Shown here piece by piece: positions 1 through 12,579 of a stretch of 64,000 nt of DNA. A program made the position numbers and the translations under genes. Origin of the DNA: Haemaphysalis longicornis (Eukaryota; Arthropoda; Arachnida; Ixodida; Ixodidae); the NCBI GenBank assembly GCA_013339765.2, contig CM023448.1, forward strand, positions 115,422,100-115,486,099, given 5' to 3'. Numbering within the stretch: the first letter of the stretch is position 1; every line of letters begins with the position of its first letter. A model generated the notes under the pieces. That model searched no databases. It was not told the origin of the DNA and saw only the letters and a program-made list of their open reading frames with translations.

Positions 1-1700
1 CGCCTTCATTGCAGTGGCGGAAGTAAACAAACTTTTGGCTTCCGGTTACTACACCACGCCAGCCGACTCGTGGCCATGATTGGCGTAGTTTGTGATGGGC
101 AGTCGTGCGGTGAGGAAAATCTGTCGGTTACCGGGGGGCTGCGATGTCGCAAAGCGACGAAAAGCGACGGCTTGCTCTTGCCTTTGCGACCTTGCATACG
201 TCGCGCTGTCACCTTTTCCAATCTGTCCAAACGGAGACAAAAGGGAGGACAGGGCGATAAGGGAGAACCGACCGGCCGAATGTGCAGGTCGGCCCGTGAT
301 GTACTGCCGTTTCGCCAAGTTTTTATCGCGGGCCATCGCAGCTGTTATGACAGTCACGTGTCGGTCTACCCATTAATCTTCTAAACGCGCAGATCAGAAC
401 TGCGTCGACGAGGATAGGTGCGAGGGACGACAGCATGTTCAAGGGGGGCGTGTCAGGGGAGCAGGGTTGAGAACGGGGATGGGGGGCGGTCATTAAACAT
501 CATTCAACACTAACCAAGTACCACGAGGCGTTGAAACAGCCCGAGGACCATCCTTGGAGCATATTCGACATTCATTGCTAGTGTGAAGCATTCTTTGGCC
601 ACTTCACTCACTTTGGGGTATTCGGGCTGGCACGGTAATTAGTCTGTCTAACCTCTTCCGCCAATCCATGCACCGACTAAAGTTAAAGGTTGGTTGGACA
701 AAGGAAGGAACTGTTTGAAGTTTGAAGTTTTATTCATCCATCATATCATGGTGCACCACGCACAGAAAGAGTGAAGCAAACGTTACTATTAAATGAGAAC
801 CACACGCGCTCTGCTCACACTAGCAGTACTCGAACTAGCATATTTTTTCCTGCAAGTATCCAGGGATCCCTAATGCGGATGACTGTAAGATATTAGCGAG
901 TATTCGCCGAAACCTATAAATACTTCGCATTGAGGACAACCACCGGAAATGAATTCTGCCGTTATTTTTTTCTACCTGTACAACCGCAACAATTGATATG
1001 CCACCTGATTCTATAGAGCTACTACCCCATACTATTACTGCTAGTACACCGCCATCACCAGTACCAACGAAATAAGACACCGTGCTGTGGCGAAATGCCT
1101 AAGGCGTTGGCCATTGAATACGATGTCAGGGGTCGGATTTCCAGCCGCTGCGCCGTTTTTTTGACGGAGGCTAAAAACGAAAACGTCCATGTCGAGACTT
1201 GGCGCACTTAAAATCTGGCCCAAGGTTGTCTGAATTGATCCGTAGGCGTTCTCGCGTGCTGGACTCTCGCGTATCTCGGCCACGGGGGGACGTCGAATGT
1301 TGGTTCCCCCGTGTCCCTGTCGCCCTGGAGCGACATCGGTGGGATGCGAGGCCGAAGAGGGGCGAGTGTTCTAACCGCCCGCTGTGATCGCGTGCGAAGG
1401 GCCATGCGTGCTCGCCGTCGAATTCAGACGCGGCTAGCCCGACTTCAGCTCAGACCGAGGCTGGGTTCTCGGAACTGCGCGGCCGTGGTGATGCGTTGGA
1501 ATCTCAGGTGGGAGATAAAGAAGCGCGGAGAGTGGTCTTCGGGCAGCGGGAGGAAGTGGCTGCTCAGGAAAGCCACGCCGAAGACGAAGGGCCTGGGGCG
1601 CAGTTCGTTCGGCTTTATTAGAAATAAACACACATCACTGGTCCGCACAGTCTGATACCTCAACAGCCTTCACCACGGCGCGCCTCATTGCTTCGGTCTC
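1..1700. other. No recognisable gene, 5' edge
   Basis: No reading frame here resembles a known protein family. The open frames are short and overlap on both strands, as expected in a GC-rich stretch (about 1190-1660). No terminal repeats or SINE boxes were recognised. It may be intergenic or part of an intron of a gene outside the window. Confidence 0.5.
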
Positions 1701-1739
1701 ACTTCGGCACCTAATTTGAATTTGAACTTTCTACCTGTT

Positions 1740-1830
1740 TTAGACTTCCTTTCGCGCCCTGGCTCTGTGGAAGGCTTTGTTCTGCTGTGCCCGGTGACGT
1801 AGGTTCGATTCCTGGTGTTGGTTGCCTCTT
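1740..1830 (+). other. tRNA-like segment (possible SINE head)
   Basis: A B-box-like word (GGTTCGATTCC at 1802-1812) follows a stretch with loosely tRNA-like spacing. No cloverleaf could be closed by eye and no Ruka-type tail follows, so this is at most a decayed SINE head. It could also be a chance match. Confidence 0.2.
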
Positions 1831-1899
1831 TGGTGTGTACCAGCGCTTCAGCAGAGTCCGATATCCTTCATGCTTATGGCAATGTATGAACAAATGCAC

Positions 1900-4620
1900 A
1901 GACAGTCGCTATAGTTGACGTCCGCTGTAAAAAACAAAGGGTTCGCGCCGTGACCTTGACCTCGAAAAAAAAAAGGAACCGTAAATTGCAGCTACGCAAT
2001 TGTGTTGCATACCTGAAAAGTATACAACACAGGACGCCATAATGGCACACGTGCCGTATACCGCTGGTGACTGGAATGTCTCCGTGACATCATCCATCAC
2101 ATCAAACCACGCGCTAATCTACCCAACGTGCGGCAAGTCGTAGAAATCGTGGCGCCTACAGCAACGCGCCATGCTCAGTCGCAACCTCCAAGTCTGCGTA
2201 CAGAAAACATCGGGCTTGGCACTGTTAGGATCGGCCACGCGGGCGTGGGAAAAATTCCTCGCAAGCTCTCTAGCAAGGGGTACGTGGCTGAGTCACCCGG
2301 AGGCACGAGGCGGCAAGAACGACTGGCGCCAGTGACGGCGGTGGCGGCGGCAGTACTCAAGTGGCAGCTCGGTTCGCCGGACGCTGCCGGCCGCTTTCTT
2401 CCTTCACACCCGGACGAGAGAAGGGTCTACCGAAAGGAAACTGCAGTTTGAAGTGGCCAAGATTTTCGGTTTCCAACTGTCGGTGAGAGGACGAGATCAC
2501 TCATGTTCACATGCTGGAAGAAGAGTTGAAATTCCGTTCTCACGGGGCCTCCAAAATCAAGACTTGAGCGCACTGGTGCAATCCGGCACAAGACATGTTC
2601 GATGACGTGGACATTCCCCCTTGCCATCGACCGAGTGGCCGATGCGCGTGAGCCCCGCTTCATGGTCGTGGGCGGTACGTCAAGTATCGGCACCTGCCCA
2701 CCTGATTGGACAACTTTGGTGGAGCTCAATTCCCCAGCCAGGGATCTGGGGAGTACGAACTCTATTTTAACGGCTGTATTTGTGTTATTCTTGTGCTCCA
2801 GTCTCGACTGTCACCGTGTAAAATAAACGTCCTGTACAGTTTCCTCCTAAGCAGTCATCTCGAGTCTAGTCCGATACAATGCCGAGCAGGGACCTGCGGG
2901 CCTGAACGAGTCGGAGAACCCAAGGACCCCTCATCTCTAACAACACTGTGTTCGCATGATGATAAAGAGGTCCATGGTTCGAAAACCTCAGAGGGAAAGC
3001 AAAGTTTTTTCAGTGTTCCAGCTAGTGCGAAAACTCAGAAGCCCGCCTACGTCATAAGACAGGTCAGTGAACTTCATTAACAATATTACGGCTGAGTAGG
3101 GAGCCACACATGAACAGCTTCTCCCGCTCGTTCATGAGGCGCTAGTCGACTCGTCGGCTGGCGATTTCTTACCCCCCCCCCCCATCCACTCATACACACA
3201 CGTCCGCACGCACACACGCACCCGCACGCACATGGAGACAGGAGAGGAAGAGCACTCCACATGTGTGACTGACGTAAACACACTGGAGCGGGCGCGTAAG
3301 CGGGCTTTACTGTTATAATGCTCTATCTGCGGTGGTGCACCCTTTACAGGTGGCGCAGTTTTTTTTCTTTGTATTTTTTTTTTGTTTACGCCGCCAGACC
3401 AAGCTCAATCTTAAACAGGTCTGCTGTTAACATCGGCTCCTTTGGAAGGCGCTGGTCGTGGCCTGCGTCGAGGAGCCGCCTAACTACAGGCACCCATTCA
3501 GTAACATTCGCTGTTCGGGTGACCTTAAACTCCCCTTAAGTTTCTCGAATTGTTGCATCCAGCTGAGAAATTAAAATTCTGGCTAACTGAACCTTAATAG
3601 AAATTGGTACGTTGTGTTTTCTTATAAGGTCTCGTACTAATTAAAAAGCGACTAGTATCAATCTTGGTTAATCCAAATGTGCAGTAGCCCTCCTCTAGTG
3701 CCCATGGGTGTATGCCGCCCCGTTGCAAAGAGGTGTGGGAAATACGGAACCTGGATTCAGTGTTACAAAGGCAAAACATGCAGCGTTACAAAGGACGTGA
3801 CGGCGAGCGCAGGAAGGACAAAAAAAAAAAAGGTAAACGCGGACCAAGCGCCAAGTTGCGAATGGCAGTCGAAGGGCAGAGAGAGTCGTGGTTACGGGAG
3901 TGAGCGGTGTGTATACTTTCTGCTGCTCTGCCCGTGTTGTGGGCGCTGCTAAGCATTTATTTGCGAATTGCGCCAACTGGCCCGGTTTTTCTTTTCTGCA
4001 GCAGTAGAGGATCCTCTGCGGGTGGGCCTGGAAAGGGCCGTCATCCATTCATTCGACCCCACCCGCAGTCTGCCAACTTTCAATAGGGCGCGATATTTTG
4101 TTCAGAAGAGGTCACTGTGCTACCATAGCTCGCCCGGCGGTTCCTGCAGTCGCAAAATGAGCCCGTGTGGAACCACCGAGTGTACAATCGCATTTCTAGA
4201 GCTGAGGAACTGTATTCACATTCACCTACGAATCACGGCATGCTCTGTGTATTGGAGGGTGAAAGAGCGTTACGAACGAAGATGACTTTCCCCTCATGAC
4301 ATGTGTAGAAGCCTTTATATTCACGTCGTTGGTCTCGCCTACACCCAAGAGTGGTATTCCTATTCACGTTTATGACATTCGCGGTCCCCCATGTGCCCGC
4401 TGTACGCAGCCCACCCGAATCGACCCAGGCCAGCCGGCAGCGCAGTTCGGTGTTCCGATGGTCCCGACTGCGCAAACATGATGGCGTGTGGTTGCGCGTG
4501 TGTCGCACGCTTAGCTTTCGCGTGCGGCTCCAGTCACGGGAATAACGTTGGCGAGCGAAGGCTAGGAAGCCCTCTCGGGGAACTGCATGCGTCGCGGTGT
4601 TGCTAAACATAGAGTAAACG
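1900..4620. other. No recognisable gene; low-complexity patches
   Basis: The stretch contains a C-run followed by an imperfect CA-rich microsatellite (about 3171-3235) and several T- or A-runs. AATAAA at 2822-2827 follows a non-coding segment and is followed by CGTC, as is another AATAAA at 15806. This could mark the 3' end of an LTR-type element, but no matching LTR pair was found. No protein family was recognised. Confidence 0.4.
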
Positions 4621-4723
4621 CCGCGAGCGCCCATAATTCGCTGAGGCTCGCTCAGGAGGGAACACCGTGCTGCGAGGAGCGCCGTGTCACTGGCGATTCG
4701 GCAGCGGGGTTTTACAACGTTGG

Positions 4724-4844
4724 ATGGTGGAGTTGGCATTGCTGCTCGTGGTGTGTTTTCTAACGGTCGCCTGGAACTGTCTGTGCACGCCGGCCCGCTA
4801 CCGAAGAAGAAACGACGCCACGGTCACACTGCAGAATCCTCGTG
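4724..4844 (+). CDS. Possible first coding exon of a secreted or membrane protein
   Basis: From ATG at 4724 the frame reads MVELALLLVVCFLTVAWNCL, a hydrophobic segment fitting a signal peptide or N-terminal anchor. A basic RYRRR stretch and TVTLQNPRG follow. The frame then meets a good donor (G|GTGAGG, intron starting at 4845). GC-rich sequence lies upstream and could be 5'UTR. The ending loosely recalls the start of the mature region of carboxylesterase-like proteins, but this is a weak guess. No continuation exon was found on the + strand. It could be a chance hydrophobic frame; the call rests only on signal-peptide character plus donor. Confidence 0.3.
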
Positions 4845-4909
4845 GTGAGGTGACTGGAAGAGGTATAAAGCGCGGAGATATGACAGTACTACTTACGATG
4901 TGCTAATCC

Positions 4910-7900
4910 GTTGTTTGGTGTTTAAAGCGAGGAAGGAAAAGGAAAGCAATAAACGACGCTGAAAAGCTTCACTTAAGCATTGATGAGTGCGCGGCTAAGA
5001 ATATGATCAGAATGTGTAGCGGCAGTTATCCTGCTCGGACGAAGCGTTCTGCCGCAAGCGACGGAATCGCAATACAGGCGTAGTCAAACTCGGTCAAGTT
5101 GCGTATCGACGCTCTCCGTCGACATTGTGGGAAGATTTCAAGGGTATACTATTAATTATAAATGTTAACAAATTACCGCATCAGGAAATGTGTAGGCCAT
5201 GTTGACTTTTTCCATTTTGCGCGCAATTTTTTTTTTTTTTTTTACAGAAAGGTGCGCCTAAAAGTGCTATTTTCCTCGTGCCAAATTTTTAATCGATTGG
5301 TCGGCTGGGAAGGCACACCCTCAAGTATGCGGGGCGGGATTTAACGGATCGCGATCACGTTTAGCACGTGTCAACTGATCGTGAACAAACAGCGAGGTTA
5401 AGTTAGCGGGGGTAAGATATATTCAGAGAGGTTCGTGCCAAGCAAATTGTGTGACTGGGCGCATCGAGCACACTTTGGGTACCTCCGAGTAAACATATGG
5501 CATGATTCATCGCGTGGTTGCATGCCCTACAGCTTCTTTTTCAATTGCAAATGCCGTTTAATTAATATTTCAGTTCTATGTTTTCTTCTAGTAGCGGCGT
5601 GTGAGTGGGCGTATTACTGCGGAAGGTCTCCCAACCAATCCAATCGCTGTGCTAGCAGCAACGTGCAGTCATGGACAAATGGAAAGCGAACGCGAAAAAT
5701 GAACCAGAACACACAATCTGCGCGATTTCTTCTATGCAAGTTAAAATGATGCGTGGCTTAGTTACAAAAACAAAGTTTGGAATTGTGCCTTTCCAATATA
5801 CCATTAGCGGGCCATTATTGAACCTCAACGAACAGTGTTTTTCAATTTTGCGTGTTTTGGTTCATATTTTCATGTTCGCATTTCATTTGTTCATGACTGT
5901 ACGTGTGTTTGAAAAAACGTGGCATTTTCATTGATATTCAGCACTACAAAAGGGCACTCCTGAGTAACACTGACCGCCCGGGGCGCATCCCCATGTGGTG
6001 CCTCGTCCTGTAAAAAATCCCCGATAACAGCAAGGCTGTACTAGTCAGGTGCAACCATACCAGGAAGGCTCCCGCGATGGCAGCAGCACTCCCACACCAA
6101 AACAGGGTCTGGTCACCCCGATGTAAATTCGTTCACAGCCTGCCTATGAACCGGCGACCAAACTCACTGCCCTCAGTCGCCAGCAACTGTCCAGCACCTG
6201 ACCGAGGCGGTGGTCAGGTCAGCGGGACAGTAGAGAAGCCAGCGCCAAGAACGTCTGGGTCCGGAGAGGACCCCAATCGAACTTGGCCATGTTGAGCACT
6301 AGTTTCCTGTCTTGTTAAAAGCTAGCTTAACAGTACTACTAGATGAACTCTGATGCATAAATATGATATTACAAGATTAAGCGAGATTAAAGGAACAGCC
6401 GGAGACTTTAGCAATTGAATGCCGGAAATATTGTGTGCTATGATAGTGTCTATATTGATGGGAACTGACGGTAATTACTCGAAGTCTTGTTTGCGACAGC
6501 AGTGTGCCGTTGAACGGGCCTAATCTGGTAGTTAACAGTTTAAAAAAAGTCTTATGCCTTCATTTGTCTGAAATGTGCGGATGAACAGACAAAAACTATG
6601 CAGTGTTCGCGGTCGCGGCGCCAACTACCGTAATGTAGACGGCCTGTTTTTCAATGTTGTTTCATGCCATGTTAACCTTCACAGTTCGTTTTGGACAATT
6701 TCGTGTTTAATTTTGAATTTTCGCTTTTCCGGCGCACAGGTTGTACAGGTTGAACATGCCAACAGTTCTTTAAGTATAACACTGCAGAATTTGCCGAGTG
6801 TCGCCATAGCCTACGCCCGAAAATTAGCGGCGAGGATAGTGCGAGGAGAAACTCGCTTTGAAACACTTATCTTGCTAAAAATTACGGGTTAATCGGCAGC
6901 GAGATCTCAGAACATGGCTCACTGTATACTTAAACCTCGTAAGGTAATGAGTCAACGTTGGCTACTATTTAAGTGCTCCTTTCAACGCCCCTAACTATAC
7001 GTTGTGGTATTTTAGGTTGTACTATAGTTTTGGCGGTTGGGCCCGGTGTTGTCCAATATCAAACAGATATATGCTATCGTCAGTGGAGATTTTTCTTGAG
7101 CAGGCGAAAAACGAACAAAACTCCCACGCGTTGAAATTTCAGCCCACGATAAATCACTATCTTTATTTTACTGTGGAGCATGGAAAAAACAAAAAACAAA
7201 TTCCTCTTCGGCAGAATTACTATCCCGCGCATAAGATATAAACTCAGATTGTCGTAGCCGTCTTAGAAATGCTAAAAAAAGTAGGTGCTGATAATGTAAT
7301 CCACATTGCGCAATGTTTGCTCTTCGTATCTCTCCGTCGTACGCTATTTAGCATGGTAGTACGAGGATAATCACGCGAGGGAGCCACGTTGCAGTAAATC
7401 TCGTTCGGAATTTGCGCGCACCTTCCGAGAATGACAATGGCGTACGTAAAAGTGTGCACCAAGAAGGGAACAGAACAGCGCTGCCTGCGTGGCGAGCCTC
7501 CCAAGAAAGTACAGCAGAGAGAGCTACCCGAAAGCATGGTCCTCCTGTCGGAAGTCCCGTTTTGGCGTGCTTCCGGTGGGCCTGCCTCTTCCCACCTCTG
7601 CCTCTACTGCGCTGTATTGCTATTTTGCGCATTTAGTTGTGGGGGCACAGCATAAAGCATCGCTGCACCTCGGCTTGTATATTGTCACTTCTATTGCAGA
7701 CATTTTTTCCCTCCATCAGAGGAACTGCCGCAGGGCCCATAAATTTAACTTTTCACCTCGTGCTCAGTCGCGCAGCGCTTTGGCTACCTGGCCACAACAC
7801 CGTGTTTTAGGCAGGAAGGACTACCATTGCGTGATAAAACCGTTGTTGTGCTGGGCATAATGGTTTTCATTTTGCTTCAGCGAAGCTTTAGCATTGGCAA

Positions 7901-8765
7901 AGGGAAGGTGACGGTGCAACTAACTGAAATAATTCCTGTGAAGTATTTGTCCGTACTACAGGGCGAAGTGACATTCCTGCCTCCCTGAAGCTAGAGTGGA
8001 TATCTTCACTACTGAGTCTACGCATTTATTGTGAAATGTCACCCGGTTTCGGCCCACTCCAGTGCGCCTGTGGTGAAGTGACGGGTTGCGATTGTTTTGT
8101 CGAACAGCGACAGGCACGGTCATTACTTAAAACGCGCTTCAGCTGTCCGTTGAGGGCACAGGAAAGCAGTGGCCTTTGACAGGCCACGGAATAAACTTAG
8201 CAAGCGGAGAAGCCTCCTCCCGCGTCGCATAGCCCTGAGACTTGGCAATACCTTGCTATTCTCGCTGTGTCTCGCCAGGAAGATATCCTCACTTGCTGCT
8301 CGGTGGTTAGTTTGTTCAGGGTTGAGTGTCTCTGTGGCTGTGGAGGTATTTTCACCCCACGAAAAAGAATCTTTCTGAACCATCATTTTTCATGTTCTAC
8401 CATGACGAATTGCGTGAATTCGATGCCAGGTGAACAAAAATTCTCTACTGCCCCCCCCCCCCCCCCTCCCACGGCCGGGGCACCTGGTGCAAATCTGGTG
8501 GTGAAGTCCCAAGAGCTTGCAGCGGTGAGGGGTGACACCGCGGTCCCCGAGCCTTCGTACCAATGTTGTTACCGACAGCGATCATGGGCTTTACCCACTG
8601 TGAAGATGGATGGCGGCTATGGAGCTGTTCCGCTCGCCTGAGTGCAAAAGAAAGCAGTAAAAGTCACCCCCTCTCCCCCTCCGGAGCCGCAACGCGACAC
8701 GCAAGAAACATGAAAGACACCAGAAACACAACTGTTCTCGAACACGAAAAAATAGTATGCATGAA
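4910..8765. other. No recognisable gene
   Basis: Mixed AT-rich sequence with T-runs. Open frames near 7412-7860 overlap in three registers and match no family I recognise. A run of C (8451-8466) interrupts the end. No SINE or TIR element was recognised. Confidence 0.45.
8451..8466. repeat. Poly-C run
   Basis: Sixteen consecutive C on the + strand, a homopolymer prone to length errors. Confidence 0.95.
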
Positions 8766-8769
8766 AGCA

Positions 8770-9320
8770 TAATTCCCTGCAAATGTAGGGTCTTTATTAG
8801 GAAATCTCAACGACATCTACAAAACCTTTCCCGAATACACGCTTGATTTAATGCGTCTACAGGAGACCCATTTAATCTCTAAACGGACACAATTTCTTCG
8901 AATGTGCGGTTTTAAAAAGGACAGAGACCTCTGCACGCAATCCTCTGAAGTTGTGGCCCTTGTTCTAAAAGGGGTGATCGCACTTCATAGGATATACTTT
9001 CAGATAAATCTTGTAGATGCGGTGGTAGTTGGAGCAATCGCCTCTGGTAGACTGGGCCCATTGTAATCTCACGTGCTCATACATCCTGAGTTAAGAATGT
9101 CAAAAACTGCCTCAAGCATTCATATTACCCATGAATTTCCATGCTGATCATCACCTTTGTGAGTCGGAACATGCCGATGCCAGGGGCCGACAAATAATCA
9201 TTTTAGCTCTCCGACTTCGGTAACGTCATGCCCGTTTAACGAAAATAGGCAACATATGTTACAGCGCAAAACAAGCCGCGCAATCAGTCTGGCACTAAGC
9301 TCACCTACTCCGCTCTGTTA
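8770..9320 (+). mobile_element. Decayed LINE endonuclease (APE-type) fragment
   Basis: In one frame 8794-9066 reads LLGNLNDIYKTFPEYTLDLM followed by RLQETHL and a region ending before a stop at 9064. This matches the start of the apurinic-type endonuclease of non-LTR retrotransposons, where QETHL carries the catalytic Glu. Further on, in shifted frames, come HADHHLCESEHADARGRQI (about 9139-9195), equivalent to the GDFNAHH...ADARGR segment, and ISLALSSPT (about 9280), equivalent to the region near the last catalytic motif. Stops and frame changes show it is dead. The 5'UTR, ORF1 and reverse transcriptase are absent here. It is probably an I, Jockey or CR1 type, judged from motif wording only. 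Confidence 0.7.
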
Positions 9321-9329
9321 AGTCAAGGG

Positions 9330-11675
9330 GCGTTTACTCGAGGAGCCGTATGGTGGCGCATGTTCTACGGTTATCATGACGCCAACTATTAACCCCGCAA
9401 TAACAATTTTTTCGCATATTTCGAGGAGCAGCTGTTTGTAAAAGAGTAAGAAATGCTGAAAATGTGTTGCATATTCACAGACCATTCTGATATTGGCAAA
9501 GCTGCGCGAAGTATCGTCGCACACATAATGCAAGCCCCTTAATCCTGCATGCGGCGATCTTTCTCTGGTAAATCAGCAAACTCAAAAAGCACTTTCCGAT
9601 GCATCCTGAAAAACACAGCTTCACTTGTCTAATGCTTCTAATCCGTTTATATTTACATTTTGATCATTAAATTATTTGTAGTATATGCCGACATTTCAGT
9701 AAATCACCATTTACCTAGACACCCACCTGCAACTATTCTACATACACAAGTCACCTTTATGACGTTGCTTGGCCGGGTAGCCCTCGCGTCCTCAATCGAC
9801 ACGGATCATCATCATTTAGTTCGGGGCGCATCTAAAATATTGATTGATTGATTGAATTGGCTGTTTTATTTTTGCCGGAGGTCATAAGACCCTGAAAGAG
9901 GATGGGGGAGAGGTGGAGGAAAAGGAAAAAAAAATGAAAAATAAAAGTAATCGATAACACCTGTGCCCTTTTTGTCCCATTACGTTAAAAGTCCGTTCTC
10001 GCATCAGGACTTGGCCCCCGAAGATCGCATTTGCGTGGGATGGCCTGTACGCGAACCTATCCCTCATACTCATTCGTCGTATAATAAATTAAAGCTTCTT
10101 GTACCAGGGCTGTGACCATCCGCGAAGAGTGATGGATGCTTAGCGCCTTGCTTTAGTCGGGTCCGATCTTCGTTGGTTTATATTACTTTACCCCGAAGCA
10201 GTTCGAAGTATGTTCGCCGGATTCTGTCGTCGCTTCGTGGTCGTCATATAGAGGGAAAAGAAACTTAGCCAACCCGGTCTGTCCTGAGGATCGGAAGACA
10301 TGACAGTTTAATTTGTGCGTTGATCCCATTTCTTATGTACCATGGTCGTCCGACATTAGGTGTCGAATGCTCAGTCTGTTTCATCTCCGCATAGCGAACC
10401 ACTCGGTAGCCAGGGGTAGGCTCTTATGTACGCTTTCCTCTTTTCTTTTTTTTTTTTTTCGTTTGAGCCTTGCGGATGAACAGCTGGACTGCTTTGGGTG
10501 CGTCTTTCGGCATCCACACTGTGAGTCTTCTGCTTTCGTTTTTGCGCGTGCAAAAACGCATGTCGAGGACTGCACAACCCCGAGTAGAACAGCTGGACAA
10601 TATCCTTGATGAGGATTGCCCAGCTGTTTAACCCCGAGGGCGGATGTTGAGCTCCCTGGAGAGGCGGTATGCTCTTGTTGATTATGTTTCTCTTCTATAC
10701 AGTCGGTGCGCACTTGAATCGTCCTCCCCCTGGGTGGGTATGGGCTGCATGCGGGTTTTTTTATTGACATTGCTGTTGAGAGTAGAACGCAATGCGGCTG
10801 TACTGGAGAGCGATCTCGATGGTACGGGAACGTTGAGCGTTTCGTTTTCCGTTTTTAATGCCAGGTGGGTTAGTTAATTAAGGAGAAATGGCGTGATAAG
10901 AGGTAGGGCTTGAGAGCCAGCAAATAGCAAACTAATTATACAAAAAATGCATTTGTGTTAAGATCTGCAGCCTTGATGAAGCAGGTCACTTTGGAATTCC
11001 GCGGTTTTCTTTTTTCGTTCCACGAGTTTTTTTTTTTTTTTTCTAAGTGCGCCAACATCGTCTATAGGCGGCGAATAAAAGTGGCTTTAATGGTGCGCAA
11101 GTTTCGGCGCCAAGGAGGAAGGGGCGAGGACCTCTTTGTGGCGTCAGGTAATGGTATGTAACCGTTGTAAAAGTGCTTAGTCTTATATAGCTGCACGTGA
11201 AACTGAAATAAGCAACCCTTTTACGTTTCCTGGCTCCCTGCTCTCAGGATCACGCGCATGGCACGGATGACTAGTTGTGGGCGCTGCATCATCCCATCAC
11301 AACGACAGGCAGCTGTTGACATCGGAAGCTCTCATTTCATGCAACTCATCGTTCGCAAGCACAACATTCACCGCAGCACATCCTCTAAATCATGTACCTG
11401 CATGCGAACACGTACTTAAAACTAGTTCCCGCTTCCTTTTTCGCTCCTTCACCTGCCGGGTGGAACCGTCCTCCCCGCCATCGTTTACTGGTCTCATGGA
11501 GGAAGGATGACTCGCTCGTTGTCCTGTCTGCCCCAATCCTCCAATCTCTCCGCCTGTTGCCGCTGGGTTGGGGCGGTCTTCCTGCGTGATCGTTCGCCTG
11601 CCGGCTTGCGGACCCAATGGCGGCCCTGCTGTTTTCTTTCGTCTCGTCCGTTTGCTTGCTTGCAGGTGAATAGGA
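9330..11675. other. No recognisable gene
   Basis: This holds a short (TGAT)n-like patch near 9840-9858, an A-rich stretch near 9920-9950 and T-runs at 10446-10459 and 11028-11042. An open frame ending in a possible donor at about 11147 (GTAATG) lies just after a T-run. It is short and unrecognised, so it is not called. Confidence 0.4.
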
Positions 11676-11794
11676 AGTACAGTAAAAGTCCTTAATTCGA
11701 CACAGGTGGGACCCCGAAAAGTTGTCGAATTAAATCGATTGTCGAAATATCGAATGAACAACAAAACGCGAAATTTTCCCAGCATGACGTACCT

Positions 11795-12070
11795 TTATTT
11801 GCCAAAGAAGTTTGTAATCTTCGTCTGTTTTTTCGGGCGAATTTGAGGGGCGACAATAGCTGTAATAGCTGCCAGATGCTCCGTTGCGCACGCACCATGA
11901 GGAATTTGCTCACAAGTCGTCCAGCACGGGCAAGGGCTTCTGCGGCTTCTTTTACCGTGCGTTTTCGGTGATGGGGGGCAGTTGGTCACAATCGTCATCT
12001 TCCGACGAATCGTCGTTGTCGGCGCTATCTCGTCCAGGAAGTATTCTTCTCGACTAAAACGACGATGCAC
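11795..12070 (-). pseudogene. C-terminal remnant of a pogo/Tigger transposase, with PIP-box
   Basis: This 91-codon minus-strand frame ends in KKQTKITNFFGK and a stop. Tigger/pogo transposases end in a short basic, aromatic tail. Here QTKITNFF (11804-11827) fits the PCNA-interacting consensus QxxIxxFF exactly. Pogo transposase of Drosophila is known to carry a PCNA-binding motif. The DNA-binding N-terminus and the DDE catalytic core are missing, so no active enzyme can be made. Only the tail is recognisable; the upstream part of the frame is basic but unassigned. Confidence 0.65.
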
Positions 12071-12179
12071 GCCAAAACGAGACTGGATGCAGATAGGAGA
12101 TTTGCGACACTGACTGCGCTAAGGAAACAAAGCACACAGGCTTCGATCACGGCAGCCGCCACCAACCTCGCTTTCCTCG

Positions 12180-12199
12180 TGGATGGATGGATGGATGGA
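12180..12199. repeat. (GGAT)n microsatellite
   Basis: About five units of GGAT inside the Tigger-like element. Confidence 0.9.
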
Positions 12200-12579
12200 C
12201 GGTAGTGGCTTAACCCTTTTTATCGGGCGGCAGCTTACACCACCTAGCCTATACATCTACCCCTTTCGAATGATCGCCAATGCCACGCGGTTGGCCTATG
12301 TGCATTTTTTTTTCAGCTGTACAGTAGCGTTGCTTCTTGGCAGTGCTTCTTTTTTTTCTTTTTTGCTCTCTGCGCACCCGACTGGGGAGAGCTCGCAGGC
12401 TGCGACACTAGGTCGAATTAACCGGTGCGCGCTAAAGTTTTGCCGAATTAACGAGAGTTAGGCTCCATCGACTCCTGTATATAATCGTAGGGACCACTAC
12501 GCGCAGGTCGAATGAGCCGATTTTCCAGAAATTAACGGGGGTCGATATTAACGAGCTTTCACTGTATCGTTTTAATGGG

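Larger units (their letters stand above)
11680..12564 (-). mobile_element. Pogo/Tigger-like DNA element with TA target duplication
   Basis: The left end, CAGTAAAAGTCCTTAATTCG, and the reverse complement of the right end, CAGTGAAAGCTCGTTAATAT, form imperfect terminal inverted repeats of the pogo/Tigger type. TA lies immediately outside both ends (11678-11679 and 12565-12566), as expected for Tc1/mariner-pogo insertion. At 885 bp it is far shorter than an autonomous element. The interior, read on the minus strand, keeps only the end of a transposase. GAATTAA-type words near both ends are subterminal repeats of the same kind. Confidence 0.8.

Noticed and set aside
4233..4739. 168-codon minus-strand frame
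   Set aside because: Arg- and Cys-rich low-information composition, overlaps frames on the other strand, no splice or domain support.
11047..11147. Candidate exon after a T-run
   Set aside because: The polypyrimidine tract is just a homopolymer, the frame is short and basic, and no family was recognised.
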